A stretch of DNA of 64,000 nucleotides from Progne subis subis (taxonomy: Eukaryota > Chordata > Aves > Passeriformes > Hirundinidae), in contig JAKJHU010000066.1 of the NCBI GenBank assembly GCA_022316685.1, positions 4,399,913 through 4,463,912 of the forward strand. The letters run 5' to 3'. Of the stretch, positions 48,351-61,330 are shown in pieces. Each line of letters opens with the position of its first letter. Position 1 is the stretch's first letter. Under the pieces are notes generated by a model, which was not told the DNA's origin, made no database searches, and worked only from the letters and a program-made list of their open reading frames with translations. A program made the position numbers and the translations under genes.

Positions 48351-50819
48351 AAAAAGCCCTCACGGGCACAGTGACATGGAAAGAGCTCCTGAGGATTCTG
48401 GGTTGAGGTCTGTAGCCCCAAATCTAATCTGCTATCAATCCTCACCCTGAATATGACAATGTCACTTCAGTGAACTCCCTGGTGCCACCAGGGAACCCAG
48501 TCCTGCAGCAATTAGAAGAAATTGAGCCAAAGTCTTCAGCTCTGGTGTGCATCAGGCACAGGCCTGGTTTCCATGTGGTGGCCCATGTAGATCAGGATCC
48601 ACCATGAGCAGAGATTCCCAGTCTCTGTGTCCCCTTGCTCAAAGGCCAATTTCCTGAGAAATCCAACTCCCACAAGCCAGAGCCCACAGGCATCTGGTGG
48701 ATTTTCTCACTTTTATGGGGAGATGTAGCGGGAGCCCTCCTCACTCCCTGCAGCCACTGTCATCACAAGGAAACAGCTCTCAGGAACACCTTTCTCTCCT
48801 TTCCCTGCCTCTTCCTAGCTGCAGCCCCAAACTTTGGGGAACATTGGGGAAGGAGGAAGGAAACTGCAAAGGACCATTCCCAGGCTTCACAGGGCTGGCT
48901 CTGAACACCACATTAAGGAGAAGGTTTCACCACAGGCAGCTTTGACCATCCCAAATAAAGCAGCTCTGATCTATCAGGATGTGCTGGTTTTGCATGGATC
49001 GACGCTTAGTGAGGAAGGAAGAAGCCTCAGATCTCAAACTGGAGAACTAAAACCACTGCACAGGGTGAGCTCTGTTGTTACAGCATGAGGTGGGAGCAGA
49101 GTGACGCAGCTCTGAAAGGAGAAGATTTATCCCAGAAAGCAAAACCTTCCCCCGTCAGGGCTCACACAGCCAGGAGAGGATGAGGAAATGTCCATCAGCA
49201 AACAGCCCCATCTCTGAGCATTTCCCAGCTGAGGAGTGCTCTCAGCAGTTTCAGCACCTGCCTCTACAACTCCCTTTGGAAACTGTCCAGGATGCAGTTT
49301 GTTTCCTGCTGGGAAGGGGAGGCACGTGGAAATCAAGGGGATTGTGAAAAGAAAGCTCAGAATCCCTTTCCTGGCTCCAGGTAAAGCTGCACATGCAGGA
49401 AAGGTGAAGCAGGTGCATTATAAATGAGAAAACACCAGAGAATAAACACCCCGTGAGGAAGAAGGCAACAGATCTCCCCCGTTTCTGACCTTTGTTTTCA
49501 GTGCTGCTGATTTATCTTCTGTTATTAATCAGCATGAGGGAAGAATGAATGCAAACATTCACAGAAAAGCTGCCAGGTTTGGGTGTGCCTTGCTGCAGCC
49601 CCTCCAGTGGTGCCCAAGCTGACGAGCCAAAGAGTTTGGGTTTATCCAAAGAGGATTGGCACAACCACATCTTTTGGCAGATATTCCTGGGACCCTCCTG
49701 GAGGATCCTCATGGTCTTTCACTCGAGGGCTGGACTGGTCCATGGTTAGGGCAACATTTGACCTTGAGTTTTGCAGAGTATCTCAAGTTTTCTCTCTCTG
49801 AAATCATCAGCTATGATGGGAAATTGCTAATGGGAAATTTTACCGGGCAAACCCACATTTTGCTGTTTCCATGAGATTGGGATGAGTTTTTTTGAATGCA
49901 CAAGGGGTCCTGCTGAAGTCACACATCTGCTTCCAGGAGACCTTCCCTTCCCTGCCTCGCAGAAAAAAATACCCTCTCCCCAAATTTCAGCTTCCCTGTA
50001 AAGATTCCTGACATCATCCAGGGAGAGCTCATTCTACAAAACCCAGAAGTGTACAAACCAAATTGTTCTTTCTCCACCGTCCTGGATCTTCTGAATTTTG
50101 GCTGAGAGCCTTTATGTTAATAATTAAAAAATATTAATTTTATTGCTAATATTATATAATTTAATGATAATATCATTACTAATATAATTAATCTCTGATG
50201 ATTCAAACTAGAAGGGATTTTATATCTTTACTCAGCTGAAAGCTTTACGAGTTCCACAAAAATCCAGTGTGTGAACAGGCCTACAGGTAGGTGTGTCTAT
50301 ATAAACACAAATCCTTTTATTTAATCAACTAAACCTCTGCACACAGTTTTAAACCCACGTGTTAAAAAATCCTCTGTTTGGGTTGGAATCTGAGCTGGCC
50401 GGCTCAGACCACAGGTAATAAACACAGCCACAGCACCCGACCAGACACAGGGAAAGAAAAAAGGGTAAAGCGGTTTTCTGTTTGCTGAAGGCTTAAAATC
50501 ACCCCCAAACCCTCTCTGGCTTGAAAATAAAGTAAATAAAACCGTTTCTTGCCTTGAAAATCACCAGCCACTGGCATTTGTGCCTGTATCTGGATGCTCA
50601 GCCAGGTGGGAGCGGAGCCTGGAGACCTGCTGCTGCCCAGCAAAATAACAGAGGTGCCAAAAGCTCGCAGAATTTAACTGCTTATTGCCCCAAAAGACCC
50701 TGAATATCATTGCCTGCCTGCAGACTCAGGTAATTGCTGGATGTAACTCAAATCAAACCCAGATCAAAAGGTATTAATGGAGCCTCGTAGAATTTTATTT
50801 ACTTGACAGCCCAGCGTGA

Positions 50820-50822
<3 letters not shown>

Positions 50823-50873
<51 letters not shown>
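50823..50873. repeat. 51-base poly-T run
   Basis: Fifty-one uninterrupted T residues (poly-A on the PLXNA2 transcript strand). Avian CR1 elements lack poly-A tails, so this is not a CR1 tail. No retrocopy is seen on either side. Confidence 0.97.
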
Positions 50874-50875
<2 letters not shown>

Positions 50876-51355
50876 CATGGAAGTAAATTAGCAGTAATCT
50901 TTTCTTTATTGTCTTGAAAAATAGCCCTTGAAAAGGTTTTAAGCTAGGCTTGGTTACATTCATTCACTGGTTTTGCAAATCTGGTTTAGTGTCAATCATC
51001 TCTGCCTGGGAACAGCTTAGCACCACAGTTACAACATCCAAAACTGTCCCTGACACCCTGAACCCCCGTGGTAATCCTGGATATTCCACCTTCTCTCCCC
51101 AGGGTTGTGCAGCTTTGGAGTGACTCAGACGTGCTTAAGAAGAAGGGTGAAATTGGGTAGATCTGGTTAAAATGAGGTTTCTGTTAATGCACAAGCTGAT
51201 GCTTCCTGATTTCAGATGAAGAAAGCAAAGGGGAGAGGTTGTACCCAAAAAAAAATGCTCCATCCACTGGAAATGCTCAAATCATCCCTGGAAGTTCAGG
51301 AGCTGCATGGATGTGTCACTTGGGGACACATTTTTGTGGTGAAACGTGTCAGTGC

Positions 51356-51414
51356 TGGGTTAAGATTTGGAGTCAATTATCTTAAAGGTCACTTCCAGCC
51401 TTAGTAATTCCATG
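51356..51414 (+). mobile_element. Short CR1-like 3' terminus
   Basis: gggttaagatttggagtcaa, aggtcacttccagcctta and attccatgag resemble a CR1 end. Diverged. Confidence 0.5.
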
Positions 51415-52434
51415 AGTGATGAGACAAGTGGAGTCCCAACCATCCATCCCAGCAGCTACACACCCCACAAACAATCCAGCACCCCATAAACAAGCACCTC
51501 ACCCTTATTTCCATTATTCTGGGGTTTGGGATGGGAGATCCCATCCATCCAGCCACGGGACACGGAGTCCCTGCAGCTCCAGGCTGGGCAAAACTTTGCT
51601 AACACACCTGAGGCACCTCCCTGGCTGCTCCTTCACCTCTGTCTGGCAGCTTCAGCAGAGAAACCCAGGAGAAAGCAGGCTGTGGAGAGCCCCTCACCTC
51701 CCAGCCACACCTGAGGCCGGAGGGAGGAAGGTGCCTGTGCTGCAGCTTTCCAGGGGATATTCGGGAATTCACTCTCCTAGGCTGTCAATCTTGCACCTTT
51801 TGCTTTAAAAGGGAGTAAAGTGATTTCTCATTTCACTGATAACCCGGACTCTGACTGAAAATAAAAGCCCCAAATGGAAAAATCCCGACACTAAAGCTTC
51901 AAGCCCAGTGTGCAAAGGCCCAATCCGGCTAAATCAGTAAATTCCCTCACGGTAATTAAAGGCACTAATTGATTTGTGAAAACATCTTTGGGATGGGAGC
52001 TGAACTGGGGGGATTTACAAGCCCTGCTCCTAATCCCCAGGGACTCCAATCAGTCCAGTTTGACAGGGAAGCAGAGGGCTGCCGTGGATGAATGAGGGGA
52101 GACGAAGATTTCTTATTTTGTATCTTTTCAAGGAAATACCAGTGCATTTAATGACCAGTTTCTCCCTTCCTGAGGCCATTTCTCCAGGCTTCTGAGAGTT
52201 TGGGCATCACTTTGATGCCTTCCACAACCAGGGCAAATGCTGCTCTCAGCTACCTTCATGTGAACCCTGCGAATTCACCGAAGCAGCATCAAGGGGGTGA
52301 GGAGAAAAAGGGATCCCTAACGAGATGAATGGCTCTTGGATAGGGCAGGGAGCAGGGTTGTGCTTCATCTCAGGACAAAGCCCTGGGGCTTTCAGGCACC
52401 ATGGCCAAACAGGCAGTGCTTAGTCCTGAGGCAT

Positions 52435-52539
52435 CAAGTCCGTGAAGGCTGGGGGAAATGTGAGAATTTCAAGTCCATGAGGGCTGTGGGAAATGTAGGA
52501 ATTTGAAGTCCATGAGGGCTGGGGGAAAGTTATGAATTG
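52435..52539. repeat. 35-bp unit repeated three times
   Basis: Units at 52435, 52470 and 52505 share agtccatgagggct followed by ggggaaatgt-type sequence, with several differences between units. Confidence 0.9.
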
Positions 52540-52959
52540 CAGCTTGCAAACTGTGAGAGAATGAAATGTTTCATGGCTTAAATATTGCTAGAATCATGGA
52601 AAGGCTTTTGCCCACCGTAGCAAACTGCAAGGAAGCAGCTGCTCATCTGTGGCCACTGAAGCCACCCCTTTCCAAATACACCTACAAATGGAATTTGGAG
52701 CATGGAGGGAACCTGGGACAAGATAAATGTGATACTATTGTCCAGTCCTGCCAGGTCTAGGGAGAAGAATGTGATACTGGAAGAGACACTGGAGCGCTGG
52801 TGGCTTAGACACTCAGGGGGAGATGCCAATGGGCAAAGCACGTGCCCAGGTGCCAGCACAGCCCAGCTCAGGCTGCAGTTGCTGTTGGACCAGATAAGGA
52901 AAGAGCCTTGGGAGGTGGGAACCCAGCTGTGATAACTCCCCTGCCCAAGGGACATTCCC

Positions 52960-53470
52960 ATGCAGCCTGAAGGTGCTCACGCTGCACCATGGAGCCAGCT
53001 GGGCTGGTGCAAGAGGCAGCGCTGTCGACTTAGAAGGTGTCAAAAACTCGTGGTCCATCATCCAGGTGTCCCCGACCCACAGCTTTCCATTATCCAGTGG
53101 GAAACTCCCAGCTGGGTGTTCCCACCCGACCCTGAGTATAAACCCAGCAGAGGTTGTGTTCTGGGGATTTTGTTCATCCTTTCTTTGGGATGCCCCTCGT
53201 CATCTGATGGATCTGGTCTGCGACCATCATTTCAACCAACTGACATCGAAATCCCAACGACCAAGTTTTGTGGAGCCTGTGAGTGGTGCAGCCTTTCTAC
53301 TCTCATCCTTTTCTTTCTTGCACACTTTCTTATGTGGTATTTTTAGGCTTTTATATTTTCATATTGCCGGAGATAATAACAACCAAAATGGCTACGTTGC
53401 TGCCTTCCCCTGCAACCAAATTGTTCTAAAATAAATCCATATATATATTTATATATATATTTATATATTT
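52960..53470 (+). mobile_element. Possible LTR-like segment
   Basis: A TATA-like gagtataaaccc (53134) and a distal aaataaatcc (53431), spaced about 300 bp apart, with an AT-repeat end. Termini are unclear, so confidence is low. Confidence 0.25.
53438..53470. repeat. AT-rich microsatellite (tatata/tttata)
   Basis: Runs of ta units broken by ttt, directly after the aataaa of the possible LTR. Confidence 0.9.
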
Positions 53471-53663
53471 ACAAACACTGATCATTCAGTGTCCTTTCAC
53501 GCTAATCCACCCCGAGGGATCTGTTGGCTCTGGGAGGTATCTGCACAAACTCTTGGTGGACACAATGCTAGGAAATCAGTTTTCTACAGCAAGAACCAAA
53601 GTGATCAGAGCAGTGCTTTAAAAAACCATGGAAACTGGGAGAGGTTTCCCCTGGGATACTCAC

Positions 53664-53831
53664 CTGAAGATGCTCCATTCAGGCTCGATCCTCAGGATGG
53701 TGGGATCCTCTACATATTCATAGTGCAGCTCCTGATGGATCTTGGCCTTGTCCACTCTCACGGACACCTTGACCTTCTCAAAGCCCTCATAGGAGGCCGT
53801 GGTGTTACAGACAATGTGCTTGGTGGATCTC
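53664..53831 (-). CDS. PLXNA2: PLXNA2 window exon 4: IPT domain of the stalk
   Basis: 168 bp, acceptor at 53832-53833, donor gtgagt at 53658-53663. The first base completes an arginine, then RSTKHIVCNTTASYEGFEKV, KVSVRVDKAKIHQELHYEYV and EDPTILRIEPEWSIF with a split serine codon. It carries the NTT sequon, and its cysteine pairs within the IPT fold. Confidence 0.96.
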
Positions 53832-55443
53832 CTGGGAGGAGGAGAAAGTAAACGTGATCCAGGTGCTACCAAGCAGCAAAATGGTGCCAAAAAGGAGCCC
53901 AACTATTTATTCTTATGTCCCGTGGCCCAAACCTATGCACTGAAGAGGTGAAACTCAGTGTGAACCATTTATGTTCCTGTAGCAGCATCTGGGAATGTGA
54001 CATTACCTTTACACTGGTCTAAATAAAACCACAAGAGCCCTCATGTCTCAGGCTCAGAATAAAATCTGAACCCCAAGGGCAGTCCAAACCAGGCCTCTCT
54101 CCAGAAGTATTTCTCTGTGATTAAATATTTGATGGATGTTTCCTTCCTGCCTGCAGACATGTGCAGCAGCAGCTCATAAAAGGGGTGTTTGCACCTCAGC
54201 TTTGCAGTCTGGGATCATAAAGTTTACTTTGCATTAGGACTATAAGTCTTGTCTAAGTGCAGTTTGCAGCGTGCCTTGGACCTCTGAAAGTGCTAATACA
54301 GTGGGAAGCATTTTATTATTATATTTAAAGAGGATTCTGAATAAACCTTTCCTTTTTGGCAGGGCTCAAAACCAACTCCAGGTCTGCATTCCTTTCAAAA
54401 TGAGTTAAAAATCCAGTTAAAAAATCTCAATCTTCCCAGTCCTGTGATTTGTGATGCAACTTCTTATACCCCTAAAACGGGGGTGTAAGTCACCTTCAAT
54501 GACTGCACCCTCCAGCTGCCCTCTAAATTCCCCCAAAAGACAGTGCCCAATCCCTCCTAAAATTCCCCAGTCTTCAGTGAGCATCTCCAAGCAGCTGTGG
54601 CTCCCACTTGCCATTTCAAATCACAGGCTGTGACTTCACCCTGCCGAATTTCGGATGCTGGATCGCTCCACAGTCATGACAGGCTGCTAAAGAGGATCCC
54701 CACAGCCAGGAGAGGGAAGGGCATTGCCCCAGGGCAGTGCTCCCAGGTCTCCTGTGAATGAGCGCTTCCTCTGCCAAGGACATATTTGGGAGAAATGTGC
54801 CAACTTCATCTTCAGCCCCCATCGCTGCTGGCAGCAAAATGTGTCGCCCTGGGTAGTTTTGAGCTGCGGGAGCCCCTGGGAATGGGATTCGGGCTCATTC
54901 TCACAGGGATCAGGGAACATCCAGCAGGTAACACTGACATTAAGCCTCTCTGAAGCGCCATTGAACGGGAGCCAACACAGAGCTAAAATGTTGCAAATCA
55001 TCCATTTCTTAGCACTACAGGACTATTCTGGGATAAAAGGGAGGTGGTTTAGTACTTCAAGCTGATGTTGTCAGATTTTCTTTGTCACCTCTACTAAAGC
55101 GGGGACATGAAAATGAATCTTTTAAACGACGCACTCCCAGAGCAAGTTGCAGAGCACAGGACCGTGGAGAATTGTACTGAAATTTGACAAGAGGCCACGG
55201 GAAAAGCACATCAAATACCGGTCAAAACAATGAAATAAATCCTATTTTCTCTCCCCAAAACATGTCCAGCAAGGCTGTGCATGGTGCAGAATGCACAAGT
55301 TCCATTGCAGCACAGAGGTGGCCACGAGCAAAGGAGACATTTAGAAGGACAAGGTGTCAGGGCTGCAGGAGAAGTTTCCTGACTTTAATTGGTGTTCAAT
55401 CTTTCACACTCAGGCATGAGCAGCAGGAAGGGCTCGTCTGTAC
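53832..55443 (-). other. PLXNA2: PLXNA2 intron 3
   Basis: 1612 bp. No repeat, tandem array or extra exon was recognised. Confidence 0.85.
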
Positions 55444-55580
55444 CTGTAGAAGAGGCAGGGCTGTCGCCCAAAGGTCACAATGACATTGCTGCCAGCATTG
55501 AGGTTGTTCCCCGTGATTGTCACCTGGGTGCCACCCGACACTGGTCCTCGCTTCGGCTTCAGGTCAGAGAGGGTCAGAGT
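55444..55580 (-). CDS. PLXNA2: PLXNA2 window exon 3: IPT domain of the stalk
   Basis: 137 bp, acceptor at 55581-55582, donor gtacag at 55438-55443. Phase 0 start: [40 protein letters not shown] and PCLFY with a split arginine codon. [17 protein letters not shown] is the canonical IPT/TIG opening (G-P-x-x-G-G-T-x-V-T-I-x-G-x-N-L). Confidence 0.96.
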
Positions 55581-56097
55581 CTGTGGAGGCAAAGGGAGGA
55601 GATGGAAACACAGCAGAGGAGCTGAGGCACCTTCCTTCTCCTGTTAGTGGTGGAGAGAGGGAGGCACCCTCAAGGATTAATCAGGACTTCTGAAGCTGGC
55701 CATGTTTTCTGGCTGGTAAAGGAACCTGGGGTGACACCAGTCCTGTCAGAGACCCTCTGCTCCAATGCCAGGTTTGGTGGGATGGGTTCAGACCCAACCC
55801 CAGTCTGTTCTCACCCCTCCAAAATGAGATCTGCCCTTGTACCCACTCAAAAACACTCCTACAAAGACAGGTCCATGCCTGGAGGACCTTGGGTCACAAT
55901 CTCTCATCTCCACTGCTTGTTTGGCACAGCCCAGGGGTCTTTTTCTGTCACACAACTCCAGCTCTGCAGGGTAACTCAGGTAGTGAACCGCTTTGGTTGG
56001 ATCTTAATGGGAAATCTCCACCTCCAAAGTGTGGAACTCACAAATTATGAAAATTGTTAGGTTTTGACAAGATCACTCAACTTTTTTGAGTCTCAGA

Positions 56098-56306
56098 AAC
56101 ACAGAATGGTTTGGGTTGGAAGACCTCATCCAGTCCCACCCCCAGCCATGGGCAGGGACATTTTCCTCTATCCCATCCTGCTCCAAGCCCTGTCCAACCT
56201 GGCCTTGGACACTTCCAGGGATGGGGCACAGCTTCTTGGTCCTCGCCACCCTCACAGGGAACAATTCCTTCCCAATATTCCATCTAACCCTGCCCTCTGG
56301 CCATGG
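56098..56306 (-). mobile_element. CR1 LINE 3' fragment
   Basis: aacacagaatggtttgggtt, ccatgggcagggacattttc, ggccttggacacttccaggg and ccaatattccatctaaccct, in CR1 order. A few internal deletions are apparent. Confidence 0.88.
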
Positions 56307-56389
56307 GATGCCATTCCCCCTTGGATGGAGGAGAGCTGTGGCTCAGCAGAACATCGGAGTTTGTTCTTGTCTCTCTCACACAAGATCCC

Positions 56390-56606
56390 AGAATCACTGA
56401 GGTTGGAAAAGACCTCCAGGATCATGGAGTCCATCCTATGACCGATGCCCACCTTGACAACCAGAACAAAGCACGTACAGTTGTTCTCTGAACACCTCCA
56501 GGGATGGGACTCCATCCCCTCCCAGTGCAATTCCAGTGTTCACCAACCCTTTCCATGAAGAAATTCCTCCTGATGTCCAACCTGAACCTGCCCTGGTGCA
56601 AAACGC
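56390..56606 (-). mobile_element. CR1 fragment, different subfamily, in tandem with the previous one
   Basis: cagaatcactgaggttggaa, aagacctccaggatcatgga, acacctccagggatgggact, ttcctcctgatgtccaacct. It sits about 85 bp from the previous fragment, in the same orientation. Confidence 0.82.
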
Positions 56607-57463
56607 CCACACACGACCCTAAATCTTCCTCTTATCTGACCTGGATGTTGAGACAGCCTCGAGCTGTCCTGCACTCTCACATGGTGGTGGTGCTCCTGTC
56701 GAGGTGGCCTCTGAAAGGCCACAGCCACAAAAGCAGCGCTGCCCACTTCAATACCTTCTCCCTTTTCCTGCCGATTTTCTGAGCCTCTTTTCCCAGCCTA
56801 GCACAGCGTTGTGTTAATATATCAAAAAGGGGCACAATTCCTTTAGAGGCCCCAAATCTCAAAACTCTTTTTCCTACCCTGCTACCCTCCCTTCTTCCCC
56901 AAATCAAGATAAAATACTCGTGCTCCGAAGGCACAGATCACCCTGTTACCACAATGCAGAGAGGAGGCATCAATATTCAGGGAGAAATTTGGAGTTACAG
57001 TTTATTCTTTCATTTGCATTTTAATAGAAAAACTTTCCATTCAGTCCCAAGTGAAAAGCTACTATATGCATTTAAATGAAGATTATTTCTTTCCCCCTCT
57101 CTTTAAGAATGATGACACAAGTGCTTGAAGCTCTCAGCTCCTCTGAGTGAGCAGGTACATCACGCAGTCACCTTATTGAGCTTTGGAGACCATTAATCCA
57201 TGTTTATAAAACCACCTGACACACACCACAGCTCCCACTCTCACACACACAGAGCCGCCTCTGTTCCCAGGCCCCTCTGGTTTAATCATTTTGAAAAACA
57301 GCGGCAAGATTTCCATTTTTTCCATTTTGCTCCTATTCAAAATGCAGCTCCTGGAGGAAGGGCAGAACATGAAAATCAGACTTACAGCCCTTTGGAAGGA
57401 TCTATTGTCAGAGTTGGGCACTTCTTGTGTTTAAGCCTGGTGGTTTGGAAGCTGGTTTTATAG

Positions 57464-58092
57464 TTAGAATCATGGAATTTTTGAGGTTGGAAAAGACCCT
57501 TAGGATCAGCAAATCCAAGCATTAACCCAGCACTGGCAACGCCACCACTAAAGCACCTCTCTAAGCACCTTGATCACTTCCAGGGACAATGACTCTACCA
57601 CTTCCATGGGCAGCCTGTGCCAGTGCTTGGCAGCCTTTTCACCAAGAAATATTCCCAATATCCACCTGAGCCTCCCCTGGCCCACCCTGAGGCCGTTCAC
57701 TCTGCTCCTGTCCCTGTTCCCTGGGAGCAGAGCCCGACCCCTCCGGCTGTCCCCTCCTGTCAGGGACTTGTGCAGAGCCACCAGCTCCCCCCTGATCCCC
57801 TTTTCTCCAGGCTCAGCCCCTTTCACAGCTCCCCCAGCACCTCCAAACCCTTCCCCAGCTCCTTTCCCTTGCTTGAGGAGCTCAAAATTGGATCCAGGCT
57901 TTGAGGTGGGGCCTCAGCAGTGCCCAGCATAGTGGGGTGGGCACTGCCCTGGTCCTGCTGGTCACACTATTCCTGATACAATCCAGGTGCCATTGGCTTC
58001 TTGGCCACCTGGACACACCGGGCCTCATGTTCCTGGATCAGGTCCTTTTCCACTGGGCAGCATTCCAGCCATTCTCCAAGCCTGGAGTGTGC
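57464..58092 (-). mobile_element. CR1 LINE fragment, about 630 bp (longest in the window)
   Basis: tagaatcatggaatttttga, ttaacccagcactggcaacg, tctaccacttccatgggcag, agagccaccagctccccct, cttttctccaggctcagccc, tcaaaattggatccaggctt, ttggccacctggacacaccg and ccactgggcagcattccagc occur in CR1 order. No reverse-transcriptase frame survives. Confidence 0.9.
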
Positions 58093-58293
58093 TTTTCTAG
58101 GACTATTCTCTACCATTCTCTTTTAATGGTATAAAAACCACAGGAAGAGTATGGAAATGCAAAGGATGCACTTCGGTAGTGCTCATTTATATTTTGGGTA
58201 TCACCTCAAACTCTGATGGCAACTCCCTTATTGATGGATGCTCCTGTGGATACTGAAAGCGAGAGATCAGGCAGCAACAGCAGAGTCTGAGCC

Positions 58294-58597
58294 TGTGTGA
58301 AATCAAATCCACATAACTTTCTCACACCGGCCTGAGAAATTGCGAGGAGGAATCCAAAACAATCCTAGGAAGGTGGGAAACTGTTAAGGTGGGAAACCAT
58401 TAGCAGATGGTGTTTTTTCTAACATGTTGTTTACTTGTAAAAAACAGTCAAGGGGTGTTGTTCTGAATGTCCATTCCTGCCCCTTTCTCTGAACTGTCTA
58501 TATAAAGGGGTGCTGAAAAATAAAGATCATTCTTTTGTCCTGGAGACCAGGAGAGTCGATGTGTCTTTATTACTGCCGCTCCTAATTGATAACAACA
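58294..58597 (+). mobile_element. Solo LTR of an endogenous retrovirus
   Basis: Starts tgtgtgaaatc and ends gataacaaca. TATA box ctatataaagg (58498) and polyadenylation signal aataaag (58519) are closely spaced, followed by a U5-sized tail. No flanking coding remnant was seen, although ttggtgcccaaag at 58684, further out, is reminiscent of a primer-binding site. Confidence 0.55.
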
Positions 58598-61204
58598 CAC
58601 TCCCACCAGTACAAATTCCTGCTGGCCATGATGGTTGATGCTGGGAGGTGACCAGGGAGAAAATGGGTTGGTAACTGGCCAACTTGGTGCCCAAAGCCTA
58701 CACAGCAGCACTGCAGAAGTATCTGATTCAAAGATAGAGGAGCATTTGTGTTAAAGACCCAAAAGACCTTTTTCCCACCCCTGGGTAGGTTCCCTGTCCT
58801 CTCCTTGGGGTGGATAAAGCAGCCACGGCTTTTTGAGGATTCTCACAGGCCACAGCCACACCAGGAATGCTCCTTGGCAAAGCGCTGCCGTGTCTGGAGC
58901 CAATCTTACAGATGGGTTTGTGGCTCAGCTTTCAAAGTTGTGATCAACACTTAATTATTCACTGAAGGGGCCTTCATGAGCAGTGCATAGCACATTCCCA
59001 GCAAAGCTCCAGACTATTCACCATTTCCTCACTGGTGGAAGGTGGTGGAAAACGCAAAGAGGGTCTTGTGGATCTGTGAAAGTCTGGAGAATGACAACGA
59101 AGGAAAGAAGACAGGAAATCTTCTGCATTTTCTAGAATTTTAACTTTTTTCCTCAGCTCCCCAACCCTTTCTTTACCCTAGCATCTCCTGCACACAGTTT
59201 TTCCACAGAGAAGCACCATTAGAACTGGATGTAAACTGCGCCGCATGCAGCTTGTCAAGACCTTGGTTCCCATTCTGTTCCTCCTGGGAGCACAGGAGGA
59301 GCAAGATGTGACTCAAACACAGTTTGTGCACCTGGGTTTCCTTTCTAGAGGTCCCACGGTAGTAGGAAGAGGAGAAAAGATGAAAGGGATATGTGGGAAA
59401 TGCTCTCCAAAGCAAGGATTTTAGGAGCAGACTCAGAAGAAATGTTGAGTAGCCCACAGCACCTGTACTGACACAGTATTTTCATCTAAAGCCAGAATAA
59501 AGGCAAACTTTCTTCAGCACCCAAACTGAGAAGTGAATGGAATATTTTTTTTTTTTTTTTTCATTGAAAGATTGGGGCAATAATCTCAGCAAGAAAATGA
59601 ATAACTGTAAAAAAGTATATTTCATTTAGATCACCATAAATTTCATTTCAGCTTTGTTTCCCTCTTGGCTTATTGTACTTTCTAATGCAATTTGCAGGTT
59701 TTGATCGCAGATGAGTTTAAAACAAATGAGCAGCTATTTGAATTTAAAAGCTCTGGTTAGAAAGGTGGAGAAGAGCCATCCTGGCATCGCTAAACTAAGC
59801 CACCTCTTTCTTAAAACACTGAAATTAAATACTCTATCGAGTCCAAATCGTCATCTCTTCGAATTCTTGAAAGACAGGGAAAGGCTGAACCAATCGGCCA
59901 ACTTTGACCAAGTTTTCCTTCATACCTCTCAAAAAGCAATTTTCCAGAAGATTTGCTATGAGTCAGGAGGTGACATTTATCTCTCAGGTGATGCCTTTCC
60001 TTGGTTTTCAAACATCTTCTTTCCCTTCAAGCTGCCATGCACTGCTGCAGGATGCCAAGGCACGTTGGGATTCCTGCAACAGCATCTCTGCCCTCCTGGC
60101 AGAAAAATCCGAGGAAGCCAAAAAAACACAGCTCCCGCTGTGAAAGTACTGGACACGGGAGAGGGAATATGATGGGCAGGATGGAGAGTGTCTGTATTTT
60201 GGGGATTTTTTTTTTCTGTCTAGCACAGAGGTATCGAGGTATTCAGCAGAGAAAACCCTGGAGGCTCCATGCTCGTGCCCTGGCAGCCGGGAAGGCAGCA
60301 GGCGGAGGGAAAAGCTGTCACAGATGGACACGGATGATCAAAAGCAGACAGTAATTCCAAGAGTGGCAAAGGTGACACGTTGAAGTGTAATGTCCTGGAA
60401 AGAGCCCTTCTGGCTGCCTGGTAGGGGCTTTTTCTCAAGGTGTTTCTCTGCCCCCGCCACCACAACACCTGAGTGACATCGGAAAATGCAGAGAACAGAA
60501 AAATCTCTGTAGCTCGAGGTGGGGGAATCCAAGACATTCATTACAAGTTCTCTTTACCACAAAGAAATGCTCAGGCATGTGAATAATTTCAGAAGAGGCC
60601 CATTCTCTTGCAGGAGTTGAGAGCTTTTGATGGGAACAAAGAGACCCTCTCATCTCAAACCTGCACAGATCTGAACAGATCAAGGCCAGACAATGCTTGC
60701 ATGACCCCAGCAAGGGGCCTTGGAGGAATAATCAGGTCTCTTGGACAAGGAACATCATCAGAAGGGAGGGGAAAAGCACAGATTGAGTGTACAACATGTG
60801 TTTGCACTTGAACTGAAGCTGAAGCTTGCAGGTGTCACGTGTCTCACCATGGAGCATCCAAAACATTTGCCTACCAACACTGAGCCCCAGTCACACCCTA
60901 CAGCTCACCAGCAGCCTGAGCTGGATCTCTCCTGATCCCAGTGCTCCTGGTGTGGATGGGATGGATAAATACCGGGGGGAATCCAAGAGGGAGGACAAAG
61001 AAACCCAGTTGAGACCATCACACTCATGCTGCTGAAGATCACGGGGTTGTAGTGAGTAGTGGCAACCCCCAAGTTTCTTCTGGAGGATACTGGTGGCTCC
61101 AACCAGGAAGGTGTTGGTAGCAGGAGCATCACACCCCACCAAAAAATAAGATATTAGGGAAATTTATCCCTTTTTTATCTCTCTTTTTTTTTTTTTTTTC
61201 TTTC

Positions 61205-61330
61205 CTGTACGGCACTCTTAACTATTAATGAGAATTTTCTGTATTAATTTGGACTGCGGCTGCATGGAGCTGTAACTGGACTAATAATCTGGACTATTAT
61301 TAGGCTGTTAAAACTTTAATTAGAACAGCT
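61205..61330. other. AT-rich segment with clustered homeodomain-type cores
   Basis: actattaatgagaatt, gtattaatttgg, gactaataatctgg, ctattattaggc and ctttaattagaac fall within about 110 bp of repeat-free sequence, 170 bp from exon 2. Candidate intronic enhancer or conserved element, unproven. Confidence 0.2.

Larger units (their letters stand above)
47814..53663 (-). other. PLXNA2: PLXNA2 intron 4
   Basis: 5850 bp. Holds CR1 fragments (48170-48350, 51356-51414), a 51-base T run (50823-50873), a 35-bp triple repeat (52435-52539), a possible LTR (about 52960-53470) and an AT microsatellite (53438-53470). Region 48350-50800 shows only an AT-rich patch at 50120-50230. Confidence 0.8.

Noticed and set aside
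59711..60172. 153-codon plus-strand open frame inside intron 2
   Set aside because: No family resemblance, no splice or promoter context, and of a length expected by chance in 64 kb on six frames.
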